Shown in pieces: positions 1-5,722 of a stretch of DNA of 8,213 nucleotides (positions are counted from its first letter, which is position 1; every line of letters starts with the position of its first letter). A program made the position numbers and the translations under genes. The notes below the pieces were generated by a model, which did no database searches, had not been told where the DNA came from, and saw nothing but the letters and a program-made list of their open reading frames with translations. Source of the stretch: Actinomycetales bacterium (GTDB lineage Bacteria > Actinomycetota > Actinomycetes > Actinomycetales > Microbacteriaceae); assembly GCA_028868555.1 (NCBI GenBank), contig JAGWUG010000033.1, forward strand, positions 1-8,213, read 5' to 3'.

Positions 1-125
1 TTCGTCCCGAATACGTGAAGTTCTTCTGGACCGATCCGGTCGGTTTCGTTCTGCTTGGAGTCTTTGCGGCCATGATGGCCATTGGATGGATCTGGATGAA
101 CAAGGTGGTGTCGGTTCGTGTCTAG
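1..125 (+). CDS. tadB: TadB-like pilus assembly protein, C-terminal fragment (5' end outside window)
   Basis: Only the last 40 codons are present, read from base 3 to the TAG at 123-125. They encode an Arg-Pro-Glu-Tyr start, an acidic TDP turn, one strongly hydrophobic membrane segment (about 20 residues, rich in Val, Leu, Ala, Met and Gly) and a short basic and valine-rich tail. This is the usual end of TadB, a polytopic inner-membrane protein of the type II secretion F family that pairs with TadC as the platform of Tad/Flp pilus machines. The identification leans on the downstream neighbour, a clear TadC-like protein whose GTG start overlaps this stop codon by 8 nt, so the two are translationally coupled. 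The fragment alone would be too short to name. The rest of the tad locus (ATPase tadA, flp pilin) would be expected to the left and is not visible. Confidence 0.72.
   Translation, partial: RPEYVKFFWTDPVGFVLLGVFAAMMAIGWIWMNKVVSVRV
102..108 (+). promoter_or_regulatory. Shine-Dalgarno for tadC
   Basis: AAGGTGG lies 9 nt before the GTG at 118, inside the end of the tadB reading frame. It decides the tadC start, because the tadC frame has a TGA at 97-99 and no other start codon before 118. Confidence 0.55.
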
Positions 126-1044
126 TCTGATCGCCTCAAATCTCTTCGCTCTGCTCGCTGCACTTCTGGCCGCTGGCGCAGTCTGGTTCCTGGTGTCCAG
201 CCTGATTCGCACCTTCTCACCGAGCGGCTCGCGAGCCCTGGTGGCCGCGCTACCAAAGTATGTGAATCGCAGTCATGACGGACGTGAGGCTGCCAACGTG
301 GTGGCCGCCCCAACCGGTGGAAGCCTGTTCCTCAAGATCGGCCGAGCACTGCTAACCGAGCGCTATGGCAAGTGGCTCAATGACAAGTTGGCGGAGACCG
401 GCAGTCGTGGCAACCTCGCCCTCGAGGCCCTGCTCTCCAAGAAGGTCATGTTTGCCATCTTCGGCGCCATGTTTGGTTTCCTGTTCTTCACCAAGAGCGC
501 AGAGTTCGGCATCGGTGCCATTGTTTTGCTGCCGGTTCTTGGCTTCTTTGTGCCAGACCTGCTGGTGGTTTCAGATGGCCAGAAGCGGGTGCAGGCGCTT
601 GACCTGGGCCTCCCCGATGCAATCGACCTGCTCAATCTGTGTGTGGAATCCGGGCTCAGTTTCGAGAACGGTATCTCGCGCGTATCGGTCAGCCTGAACG
701 GTCCGGTGGCCGAAGAGTTCGGCGGTCTGATGGCAGAGATTCAGCTTGGTAAGAGTCGAGTGGATGCCATGGCCCAGCTCTCGGAGCGCACTAAGAGCAA
801 GGGTCTGCAGCGGTTCCTCAGTGCGCTGCTGCAGGTGGATCGCCTCGGTGTGCCAATCTCTGGTGTGCTCGCGGAGCAGGCATCGGAGATGAGAGCCGTG
901 CGAAAGGACAAGGCGCGCGAGCAGGGCCAGAAGGTGACCATCAACATCTTGATGCCGCTGATGTTCTGCTTCCTGCCGGCCATGTTCATCATCGTGCTGG
1001 GGCCGGCCATTGTGCAGCTGGTTAAAACAATGAGCCTGCTCTAG
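118..1044 (+). CDS. tadC: TadC-like type II secretion F family protein (Tad/Flp pilus platform)
   Basis: A 308-residue inner-membrane protein. Residues 8-30 form a first membrane helix; a soluble basic stretch follows; residues 108-151 hold two hydrophobic segments separated by a short charged turn. The T2SS-F domain runs from about 164 to 290 and opens with LPDAIDLLNLCVESGLSFENG, the pattern typical of TadC. The last helix (about 275-300) ends in a short polar tail. In known Tad systems TadB and TadC form the membrane base on which the TadA ATPase drives pilin export and assembly. The GTG start at 118 overlaps the upstream tadB stop by 8 nt and is the only start available in the frame. The TAG stop at 1042-1044 is the loop of a perfect inverted repeat, so this is probably the last gene of the tad transcript. 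No pilin or prepilin peptidase is seen here. Confidence 0.88.
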   Translation: MSSLIASNLFALLAALLAAGAVWFLVSSLIRTFSPSGSRALVAALPKYVNRSHDGREAANVVAAPTGGSLFLKIGRALLTERYGKWLNDKLAETGSRGNLALEALLSKKVMFAIFGAMFGFLFFTKSAEFGIGAIVLLPVLGFFVPDLLVVSDGQKRVQALDLGLPDAIDLLNLCVESGLSFENGISRVSVSLNGPVAEEFGGLMAEIQLGKSRVDAMAQLSERTKSKGLQRFLSALLQVDRLGVPISGVLAEQASEMRAVRKDKAREQGQKVTINILMPLMFCFLPAMFIIVLGPAIVQLVKTMSLL

Positions 1045-1054
1045 GAGCAGGCTC
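1032..1054. terminator. Perfect 10-bp hairpin with the tadC stop codon as its loop; probable bidirectional terminator
   Basis: GAGCCTGCTC at 1032-1041 and GAGCAGGCTC at 1045-1054 are perfect reverse complements. The 3-nt loop, 1042-1044, is exactly the TAG stop of tadC. On the plus strand the stem is followed by only a weak T-rich stretch (GAAGTTTGGGG). On the minus strand it is followed by ATTGTTTTAAC, a better T tract, and it lies 37 nt beyond the stop of the convergent cytosine deaminase gene. It therefore probably terminates both converging units, and more efficiently for the minus-strand one. The terminator role is inferred from structure and position. Confidence 0.72.
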
Positions 1055-1091
1055 GAAGTTTGGGGTCTGGACTAAAACTGGCCCGGCGGGA

Positions 1092-1562
1092 TTACTCCTC
1101 GCCGATGTCCTCGTTCCAGAGGGTTGGGTTGGCCTCGATGAACTCGCGCATGAGCTCGACTAGACCCGGGTCGTTCAAGACGTGGACCTCGGCGCCGTGC
1201 TCGGCCACCCAGTCTTGACCGCCCATGAAGTTCTTGTCGTCGCCAACTAGTACTCGGCCGATGCCGAACTGGCGGATTAGTCCAGAGCAGTACCAGCAGG
1301 GGGACAGGCTGGTTGCCAGAGTGACCTTGCGGTAGCTCTTTTGGCGACCCGCGTTGCGGAAAGCGCTGGTCTCTCCGTGCATCGAGGCATCGCCCTCCTG
1401 CACACGCAGGTTGTGGCCGCTGCCAAGCAGACGACCTTCCTCGTCGAATAGCGCGGCACCGATTGGGATGCCGCCCTCGGCGAGACCCAAGTGGGCCTCG
1501 GCAATGGCTACCTGTAGCTTCTCTTCGTCAGTTGCGAAGATTTGTCCTACTTTGAATTCCAT
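1092..1562 (-). CDS. Cytosine deaminase, fungal FCY1-type (zinc CDA-fold)
   Basis: A 156-residue zinc deaminase that should convert cytosine to uracil and ammonia in the cytoplasm. The HGE motif (His62, Glu64) and SPCWYC (Cys89, Cys92) supply the zinc ligands and the proton-shuttling glutamate of the cytidine/deoxycytidylate deaminase fold. The closest family I recognise is yeast cytosine deaminase FCY1 (158 residues): the GGIPIGAAL stretch near 30-38, Asn51 in GHN, HGE at the same residue numbers, Phe112, Trp149 and the EDIGE C-terminus with Asp152 all match its substrate-pocket positions. It is not the amidohydrolase-fold CodA of E. coli, so I give no symbol. It lies 29 nt downstream of an NCS1 permease and starts at an ATG 8 nt after AAGAGGAG. 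One detail: Trp90-Tyr91 between the two cysteines is bulkier than the Asp-Met of the yeast enzyme. A guanine deaminase or a broader nucleobase deaminase is the main alternative. Confidence 0.85.
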   Translation of the reverse strand: MEFKVGQIFATDEEKLQVAIAEAHLGLAEGGIPIGAALFDEEGRLLGSGHNLRVQEGDASMHGETSAFRNAGRQKSYRKVTLATSLSPCWYCSGLIRQFGIGRVLVGDDKNFMGGQDWVAEHGAEVHVLNDPGLVELMREFIEANPTLWNEDIGEE

Positions 1563-1570
1563 TGCCGAGG

Positions 1571-1578
1571 CTCCTCTT
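1571..1578 (-). promoter_or_regulatory. Strong Shine-Dalgarno for the cytosine deaminase gene
   Basis: On the minus strand AAGAGGAG sits 8 nt before the ATG at 1562-1560, within the 29-nt gap after the permease stop. It fixes the start and indicates independent ribosome loading on a shared transcript. Confidence 0.75.
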
Positions 1579-1591
1579 GAGGTTTGTTCAG

Positions 1592-3010
1592 TTACTTCTT
1601 GGTGGTTCCGAGAGCCTTGCTGAGTACCCAGTAAAGGACTGCTGCAATAACAAAGCCAACCAGGGCGGTTGCGTCTCCACCGGTGATGATCTTTACGCCA
1701 TCAGCCATGTAGAAGTTGTCAGCGAAGATGCCCGAAACGGCACCCTTGGCAACGTAGGTTGGGTACTGGTTGCTGAAGAAGTAGATGCTGGTAACGGTTG
1801 CAACCACGAATGCGATTGGACCGGCCAGGTTTTCCTTGATCGAAAGAGCAACTTCACCCAGGTTCTGACCCTTGCGGAGCAGCTTGTCAACCAGGATGAT
1901 GGCAACCCATGGTGCCACCCAGTAGGAGACAACAAGCAGGAAGCCCTCGAGGCTGTGGCCAAGACCCTTAGGGTCCAGAACAGCTGCATCGTAGGCAACC
2001 AGTCCACCGATGATTCCGGCAAGCAGAACCATGATGGCGCGGCGGGTCTTGAAGCCAAGCTTGAAGCCCATGGCCAGGAACGACATCGCGCCCGAGTAGA
2101 CGTTTAGAACGTTTGCCGAGATGGAACCGATGGCGATAGCAAGCAAGGTTAGTGCTGCGATGTAGCCGTTTCCAAGCAGATCGGTGAAGCCCTTGGTTGG
2201 GTTGTCGACAATGCCGATAGTTGCGAAGGCAACTGCACCAACGCTCATCAGCACGGTGGTGCTGAAGAAGTTACCGAGACCGGCAGCCAGGCCGAGCGAA
2301 CGCTTGTTGGTGTTAGCAGGCAGGTAGCGGGTGTAGTCGCTTGCGAATGGAGTCCAGCCAGCGGTGTACCCGTAGGCAGCACCGGCGGCGAGGGTGAAAC
2401 CACCGATGTTGAAGCTGGTGGCGTGGAAACCGGCCTTGTGGCCGCCGAAAAGAATCATGAAGGTAACGATGATCCAAACCACTGCAAGACCGTAGGAGGT
2501 GTAACGCTCCCAGACCTGGATCAGGTTGTGGCCAACGAAGGCGATGAGAATCTGCGCCAGAACCACGATGCCAAGTGCGCCGGCAACTGGAATGTTGGTC
2601 AAAGCGGAAAGCGCGAGAGCACCGGAAACCGAGTTAACCGCGAACCAGCCGATACCGGCTACCAGGGTGCTGAGGCCGGCAGGGATGAGGTTTCCCCACT
2701 TGCCGAAGGCGCTGCGACCGAGCACCATCTGTGGCAGACCAGCCTCTGGGCCGAAGGTGCTGAAAAGACCGTGAGTGATTGCCGCGAGTGCGTTACCAAC
2801 GAAAACGGCGAGTACTGCCTGTGGCAGATCCAGACCGAAGAACATAACGCCGAGAGCACCAACGAATACGGTTGCGAACTCGAGGTTTGGGGACGACCAG
2901 ACGGTGAAGAGGTGCCACGCCTTGCCGTGACGATCGCTTGCCGGAATCGGTGCGACGTCGTGGATTTCGATAGTGGTTGCCGAAGCAGAGCCTGAAGTGT
3001 TTTGTGCCAT
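1592..3010 (-). CDS. codB: NCS1-family cytosine/purine permease (CodB-like)
   Basis: A 472-residue polytopic membrane transporter of the nucleobase:cation symporter-1 family, with about twelve hydrophobic segments. A polar cytoplasmic N-terminus (1-35) leads into helix 1 (about 41-60). The family signature GPEAGLPQMVLGRSAFG lies at 87-103, and GWTPFASDYTRYLP at 218-231 matches the conserved NCS1 loop that follows a helix in the middle of the protein. The C-terminus is short and basic. Members import cytosine, purines, allantoin or hydantoins with H+ or Na+. Cytosine is the likely substrate because the next gene encodes a cytosine deaminase, giving an import-and-deaminate pair like codBA of enterobacteria. 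The ATG at 3010 has no Shine-Dalgarno; a TAGATT box 6 nt upstream suggests a leaderless transcript. Substrate specificity cannot be read from the sequence alone. Confidence 0.87.
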   Translation of the reverse strand: MAQNTSGSASATTIEIHDVAPIPASDRHGKAWHLFTVWSSPNLEFATVFVGALGVMFFGLDLPQAVLAVFVGNALAAITHGLFSTFGPEAGLPQMVLGRSAFGKWGNLIPAGLSTLVAGIGWFAVNSVSGALALSALTNIPVAGALGIVVLAQILIAFVGHNLIQVWERYTSYGLAVVWIIVTFMILFGGHKAGFHATSFNIGGFTLAAGAAYGYTAGWTPFASDYTRYLPANTNKRSLGLAAGLGNFFSTTVLMSVGAVAFATIGIVDNPTKGFTDLLGNGYIAALTLLAIAIGSISANVLNVYSGAMSFLAMGFKLGFKTRRAIMVLLAGIIGGLVAYDAAVLDPKGLGHSLEGFLLVVSYWVAPWVAIILVDKLLRKGQNLGEVALSIKENLAGPIAFVVATVTSIYFFSNQYPTYVAKGAVSGIFADNFYMADGVKIITGGDATALVGFVIAAVLYWVLSKALGTTKK

Positions 3011-3016
3011 GCAGTA

Positions 3017-3022
3017 AATCTA
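3017..3022 (-). promoter_or_regulatory. Candidate -10 box of a leaderless codB promoter
   Basis: TAGATT on the minus strand lies exactly 6 nt before the codB ATG. It fits the actinobacterial TAnnnT -10 consensus, and the spacing would place the transcription start at or beside the A of ATG. The stretch before the ATG has no Shine-Dalgarno; it even reads CCTCC, the complement of one. This is an inference from pattern and spacing only. Confidence 0.42.
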
Positions 3023-3111
3023 TTGGAGGTTTTGGGGCGAAATGAAACGATTTAGGCCAATAGGCGCCTGAATTTCGGCATATTTTGTTAAATCTTTATT
3101 ACGACTCCGTT

Positions 3112-3137
3112 GGTTTGGAGTTTGCCTAGTCCAAACC
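3112..3137. repeat. Perfect 8-bp inverted repeat with 10-nt spacer, candidate operator
   Basis: GGTTTGGA (3112-3119) and TCCAAACC (3130-3137) are exact reverse complements separated by 10 nt, giving half-site centres 18 bp apart, close to two helical turns. It lies in the divergent region, about 100 nt upstream of codB and about 50 nt upstream of the proposed GNAT-SprT start. This geometry suits a dimeric repressor or activator. As RNA it could form a hairpin, but the T4 run after it on the plus strand is offset by GCGG, so a terminator is less likely. The regulator is unknown. Confidence 0.5.
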
Positions 3138-3174
3138 GCGGTTTTCCCTCACCGATGCTCCCGCTTTTGCCACT

Positions 3175-3180
3175 TAGGGT
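3175..3180 (+). promoter_or_regulatory. Candidate -10 box of the GNAT-SprT gene
   Basis: TAGGGT lies 7 nt before the GTG at 3188, fitting the TAnnnT consensus with leaderless spacing. The same bases contain AGGG (3176-3179), which could instead act as a weak Shine-Dalgarno for 3188. The sequence does not separate the two readings. Confidence 0.35.
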
Positions 3181-3187
3181 TGAAGCC

Positions 3188-4150
3188 GTGGCAGTGTTTT
3201 CAAATCCCACCGCGGCTCCGCTAGATGCAGGACACGTGAGCCTTCGCGCGCTCACCGAACTGTGGTTTGACGAGGTCTTCGCGATGGTGAACGACCCCCA
3301 CTCCGCCGCTCTCACCGGCACGAAAAAGAAGTTCACGCCGGAGGAGATTCAGCACTGGCTCCAGACTCGTCGTGCCCAGACTGAAAGGTGCGACTGGGCC
3401 ATCCTCGACAACGAGTCGGGAGATTTTGCCGGCGAAGTTGTGCTCAACGAATACAACGCAGAACGCAACACCATGAATGTGCGAATCTCGCTGGCCGGCA
3501 CCCGTTGGTTTGATCGCGGCATAGGCACGGCAGCGCTAGACGCGGTGCTCACCTTTGCCTTTGACTCCATGCAGCTGGCCAAGGTCACCCTCTCGGTTTT
3601 GGTGGACAACCCGCGGGCCATTCGGGTCTACCAAAAACTGGGTTTCCAAAACGGCCGCCAGTACACCGATGCCGGTCTGCGCTACCAGCGCATGAGCCTA
3701 ACCAAGCTTGACTTCGTGGCGGCGCTCGCCGAACGGCTGATGGGTGAGAGTCTCAACATGCAACAGTGGAGTTTTGCCTTCGATTCGGGCAAGCGCAGGG
3801 CTGGACTCTGCGATCACACCAACAAGCGAATCTCGCTGAGTCGCCACATGTCCAACCTGCACCCGGTTGACCAGAGCCGCCAGGTGATGTTCCACGAGAT
3901 CGCCCACGCGCTTGCCGGAGTCAAGCACGGGCACGATGCCCAGTGGCTGAGGATCGCAACAGACCTTGGCTACCGCAACGAACGCATCAGTGCCAAGGAA
4001 GTGGACGAGGAACACGCCAAGTGGCTGGGGGAGTGCCCGAACGGCCACACCTACTACCGCTATCGCAAGCCAACCAGAGTTTCCTCTTGCTCAAAGTGTT
4101 CGCGCAGCTTCGATGCTCGCTACCTGATCAGGTGGGAAGCCAGAGACTAA
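3188..4150 (+). CDS. GNAT acetyltransferase fused to SprT-like zinc metallopeptidase
   Basis: A 320-residue two-domain protein in one uninterrupted frame. Residues about 16-172 are a GNAT N-acetyltransferase of the RimJ/RimL type: an N-terminal LRALTE strand-helix, a VNDP turn, the acetyl-CoA loop DRGIGTAAL (109-117), then DNPRAIRVYQKLGF (140-153), the conserved C-terminal helix and strand. Residues about 190-317 are SprT-like: WSFAFDSGKRRAGLC, RISLSRHM, HEIAH (His236, Glu237, His240) with His249 as the likely third zinc ligand, and a C-terminal zinc ribbon using Cys283, possibly His287, and Cys301-x2-Cys304. GNATs transfer acetyl groups to amines; SprT/Spartan-type proteins cleave proteins, in eukaryotes DNA-protein crosslinks. 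The substrate and any link between the domains are unknown. I chose GTG 3188 (GTG 3194 is equally possible); an upstream TTG at 3110 or ATG at 3155 would add a tail with no similarity to the family. Confidence 0.82.
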   Translation: MAVFSNPTAAPLDAGHVSLRALTELWFDEVFAMVNDPHSAALTGTKKKFTPEEIQHWLQTRRAQTERCDWAILDNESGDFAGEVVLNEYNAERNTMNVRISLAGTRWFDRGIGTAALDAVLTFAFDSMQLAKVTLSVLVDNPRAIRVYQKLGFQNGRQYTDAGLRYQRMSLTKLDFVAALAERLMGESLNMQQWSFAFDSGKRRAGLCDHTNKRISLSRHMSNLHPVDQSRQVMFHEIAHALAGVKHGHDAQWLRIATDLGYRNERISAKEVDEEHAKWLGECPNGHTYYRYRKPTRVSSCSKCSRSFDARYLIRWEARD

Positions 4151-4174
4151 TAACGCGCTGCTAGCCAGCCGAAC

Positions 4175-5080
4175 CTACCGCGGCGATATGGCGGCGTAGA
4201 TGATGACCATGGTCACCACAAAGCCGGCGGCGAAGTTGAGCCAAATGAACCTGCGCCAGCCGGCGTTTGCCTGCTCGCAGTCGGCATCGGTGAGGTTTCT
4301 GAAGGGCCAGACCACCCATAAATATGGCGCTGCGGCGATTGCAGCGAGCGGAATCGGCCAGATGCCAGTCAGCAGGATTAGACCAGCGAGCAGGTAGGCC
4401 ATGAGTGCAAACCAGACCGTGCCCTTGGCGCCGAAGGCGGTAGCGATGCTGGAGATCTTTGCCTCGCGGTCGGCGCGAATATCCTGAACCGCACCGAAGG
4501 CATGTGAGGCCATTCCCCAGAGCACGAATGCGGTGGTGAGCTTGAGCGAAGTTCCGCTGCGAAGGTCGAACCCGGCATAGGCCAGGCCAACGAGCATCGG
4601 GCCAACAAAGTGGCTGGCGCTGGTGATGGAGTCCACTAGCGGAATCTCTTTGAAACGCATTCCCTTTGCGGAATACGCGATCACCGTGAATACGAAGAGC
4701 GCAAGTAGCGAGACCGAGGTCGGGTTGCCCTGTGAAACGAGGTATGCCAAAAACGGAATAGGTAGCAGGAAGGAAACCAGCAGCGTTGGCTTGTGCCAGC
4801 GAGGGTTCAGAACCGATCCCTCGATTCCACCCTTGCGCGGGTTGCGCATGTCGCTCTCGAAGTCGAAGACATCGTTGATTCCGTACATGAGCAGGTTGTA
4901 GGGAATGAGGAAGAAGAGCGTGCCCACAAAGAACACACCATCTAGGCGCTGCGAAACCAGCCAGTAGGCCATGGCAAACGGGTACGCGGTGTTGATCCAC
5001 GAAACTGGTCGCGATGCCCAGAACAGTTGTTTGGTTAGAGAGGCAAATGTGATGCGTGGCTGCGAGCTGTTGCTAGTCAT
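4175..5080 (-). CDS. crtEb: Lycopene elongase / C50 carotenoid prenyltransferase (UbiA family)
   Basis: A 301-residue membrane prenyltransferase with eight or nine hydrophobic segments. The first aspartate-rich motif is NDVFDFESD (Asn69, Asp70, Asp73, Asp77) and the second is DIRADREAK (Asp200, Asp204) followed by SSIATAFG; both are the Mg-diphosphate sites of UbiA enzymes. In C50-carotenoid bacteria CrtEb adds two dimethylallyl units to lycopene, giving flavuxanthin. The position after the two small cyclase genes matches the Corynebacterium glutamicum order crtYe-crtYf-crtEb, which favours lycopene elongase over menaquinone- or chlorophyll-type UbiA relatives. The ATG at 5080 overlaps the crtYf stop by 8 nt, with AAAGAGG 5 nt upstream. 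It is the last gene of the operon; its stop lies 24 nt from that of the convergent gene. Whether the product also carries hydroxyl groups cannot be judged. Confidence 0.87.
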   Translation of the reverse strand: MTSNSSQPRITFASLTKQLFWASRPVSWINTAYPFAMAYWLVSQRLDGVFFVGTLFFLIPYNLLMYGINDVFDFESDMRNPRKGGIEGSVLNPRWHKPTLLVSFLLPIPFLAYLVSQGNPTSVSLLALFVFTVIAYSAKGMRFKEIPLVDSITSASHFVGPMLVGLAYAGFDLRSGTSLKLTTAFVLWGMASHAFGAVQDIRADREAKISSIATAFGAKGTVWFALMAYLLAGLILLTGIWPIPLAAIAAAPYLWVVWPFRNLTDADCEQANAGWRRFIWLNFAAGFVVTMVIIYAAISPR

Positions 5081-5378
5081 CGGTGCCTCTTTTCTTTCCG
5101 AGTGCCGCCCACAAAACTGGAACCACTGCTACTGCAACCAAAGTGTAGGCAAAGTCTTCTATCGGGGCCACAGGCAGGCGCAGGCCGAGAATCTTTTGGC
5201 CGTCATAGGCAACGATGCCGAGGCCGACGATGATGTTGTCAAAGACCAGGCTCAGGCCAAGAGTCCCGATGGCTAGAAAGGCGATGGTTGCCTTGGAGAG
5301 CCGGCTCAGCGGTCGGGCTAAAACTACGAGCAGCGGTAGCGCCACCCAGAGAACAACCCAGAGGTAGGTGAGATTCAC
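5073..5378 (-). CDS. crtYf: C50 carotenoid cyclase subunit, lycopene cyclase domain (CrtYf-like)
   Basis: A 101-residue membrane protein with three hydrophobic segments (about 4-21, 30-56 with a polar FDN in it, and 76-93) and a basic-acidic tail. The PIEDFAYTL stretch at 72-80 is the P-x-E-E/D signature of the heterodimeric lycopene cyclase family. Together with CrtYe it should cyclise the two ends of the C50 acyclic carotenoid (flavuxanthin to decaprenoxanthin in Corynebacterium). Neither subunit is known to be active alone. Translation starts at a GTG sharing GTGA with the crtYe stop (4-nt overlap) and ends inside the crtEb start region, so translation of all three is coupled. The sequence does not tell epsilon-, gamma- and beta-cyclases apart, so the ring type is open; the symbol is given by gene order. 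Confidence 0.8.
   Translation of the reverse strand: MNLTYLWVVLWVALPLLVVLARPLSRLSKATIAFLAIGTLGLSLVFDNIIVGLGIVAYDGQKILGLRLPVAPIEDFAYTLVAVAVVPVLWAALGKKRGTDD
5086..5092 (-). promoter_or_regulatory. Shine-Dalgarno for crtEb
   Basis: AAAGAGG on the minus strand ends 5 nt before the crtEb ATG at 5080, within the lysine- and arginine-coding tail of crtYf. It supports ATG 5080 as the start. Confidence 0.55.
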
Positions 5379-5722
5379 TGGTCGCCACCATCAGCAGAGC
5401 TAGTGGGGCGATAGAGACGCCAGCGCTCCAGGGCCAGGTATCCCAGCAGCACGCTGTAGGTCATTAGCAGTAGGAAGAAGACCTCTTCCAGCGGAAGATT
5501 GGGTAGGAGGTCAATGCCAACCAAAAGCCCACTTGGCCCCTCGTAAAACACTCCAGAACCAATCCCAATCAGGTCCCAGCCAAGGAAAAGTGCCACCGCG
5601 ACCAGCAGGGTGCCTAGGGTGCGAATCGGACTCCGGCGGATGGCCAGCGAGTAGCGCAGATCCAGCGTGAGCAAACCACCGATGCTAAACAGCAGCGCAA
5701 TCAGATAGGCGCCCGGCAGCAT
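5375..5722 (-). CDS. crtYe: C50 carotenoid cyclase subunit, lycopene cyclase domain (CrtYe-like)
   Basis: A 115-residue membrane protein with three hydrophobic segments (about 4-20, 36-56 and 80-98). Features of the family are the polar DLRYSLAIRR loop after helix 1, the FLGWDLIGI stretch around Asp50, and PLEE at 77-80 before the last helix. It is the first half of the two-subunit C50 cyclase; the adjoining gene encodes the second half. In fungi and some archaea the two halves are fused in one chain. The frame stays open upstream to 5836, but the start is set at the ATG 5722-5720, whose A is also the last base of the crtI stop (TGATG). The extra upstream residues would be hydrophilic, arginine-rich and unlike the family. 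Confidence 0.82.
   Translation of the reverse strand: MLPGAYLIALLFSIGGLLTLDLRYSLAIRRSPIRTLGTLLVAVALFLGWDLIGIGSGVFYEGPSGLLVGIDLLPNLPLEEVFFLLLMTYSVLLGYLALERWRLYRPTSSADGGDQ

Larger units (their letters stand above)
3011..3187. promoter_or_regulatory. Divergent control region between codB and the GNAT-SprT gene
   Basis: A 177-nt intergenic stretch separates two divergently transcribed genes. It holds an AT-rich segment (about 3070-3103) that stands out from the GC-rich surroundings, an 8-bp palindrome AGGCGCCT at 3062-3069, the inverted repeat at 3112-3137, and candidate -10 boxes next to both start codons (3017-3022 and 3175-3180). No convincing -35 TTGACA-like hexamer was found for either gene. 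I recognise no purine riboswitch or other known leader RNA. Confidence 0.6.

Noticed and set aside
1563..1591. Small CCTC-AA-GAGG hairpin over the deaminase Shine-Dalgarno
   Set aside because: A 4-bp stem with a 2-nt loop is too weak and sterically poor to act as an RNA switch.
1562..2107. Open frame of 181 codons on the plus strand opposite codB
   Set aside because: It lies wholly antisense to a clear NCS1 transporter, and its translation is low-complexity polar sequence with no recognisable fold. A second antisense frame at 2423-2995 is the same kind of shadow.
3110..3187. TTG at 3110 or ATG at 3155 as the GNAT-SprT start
   Set aside because: These would extend the protein through the inverted repeat and the -10-like box with a tail unlike GNAT proteins, and neither has a Shine-Dalgarno. 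GTG 3188 or 3194 fits the domain start.
4122..4133. Perfect 12-bp palindrome ACCTGATCAGGT
   Set aside because: It sits within the SprT domain coding sequence (Tyr-Leu-Ile-Arg), has no loop for a hairpin and no T tract, and has no second copy seen. Chance is the simplest explanation, though a regulator site cannot be excluded.
4161..5000. Minus-strand open frame of 279 codons overlapping crtEb
   Set aside because: It runs in another frame of the same strand. The translation is rich in Arg, His, Gln and Cys, without membrane helices, while the crtEb frame carries both UbiA aspartate motifs.
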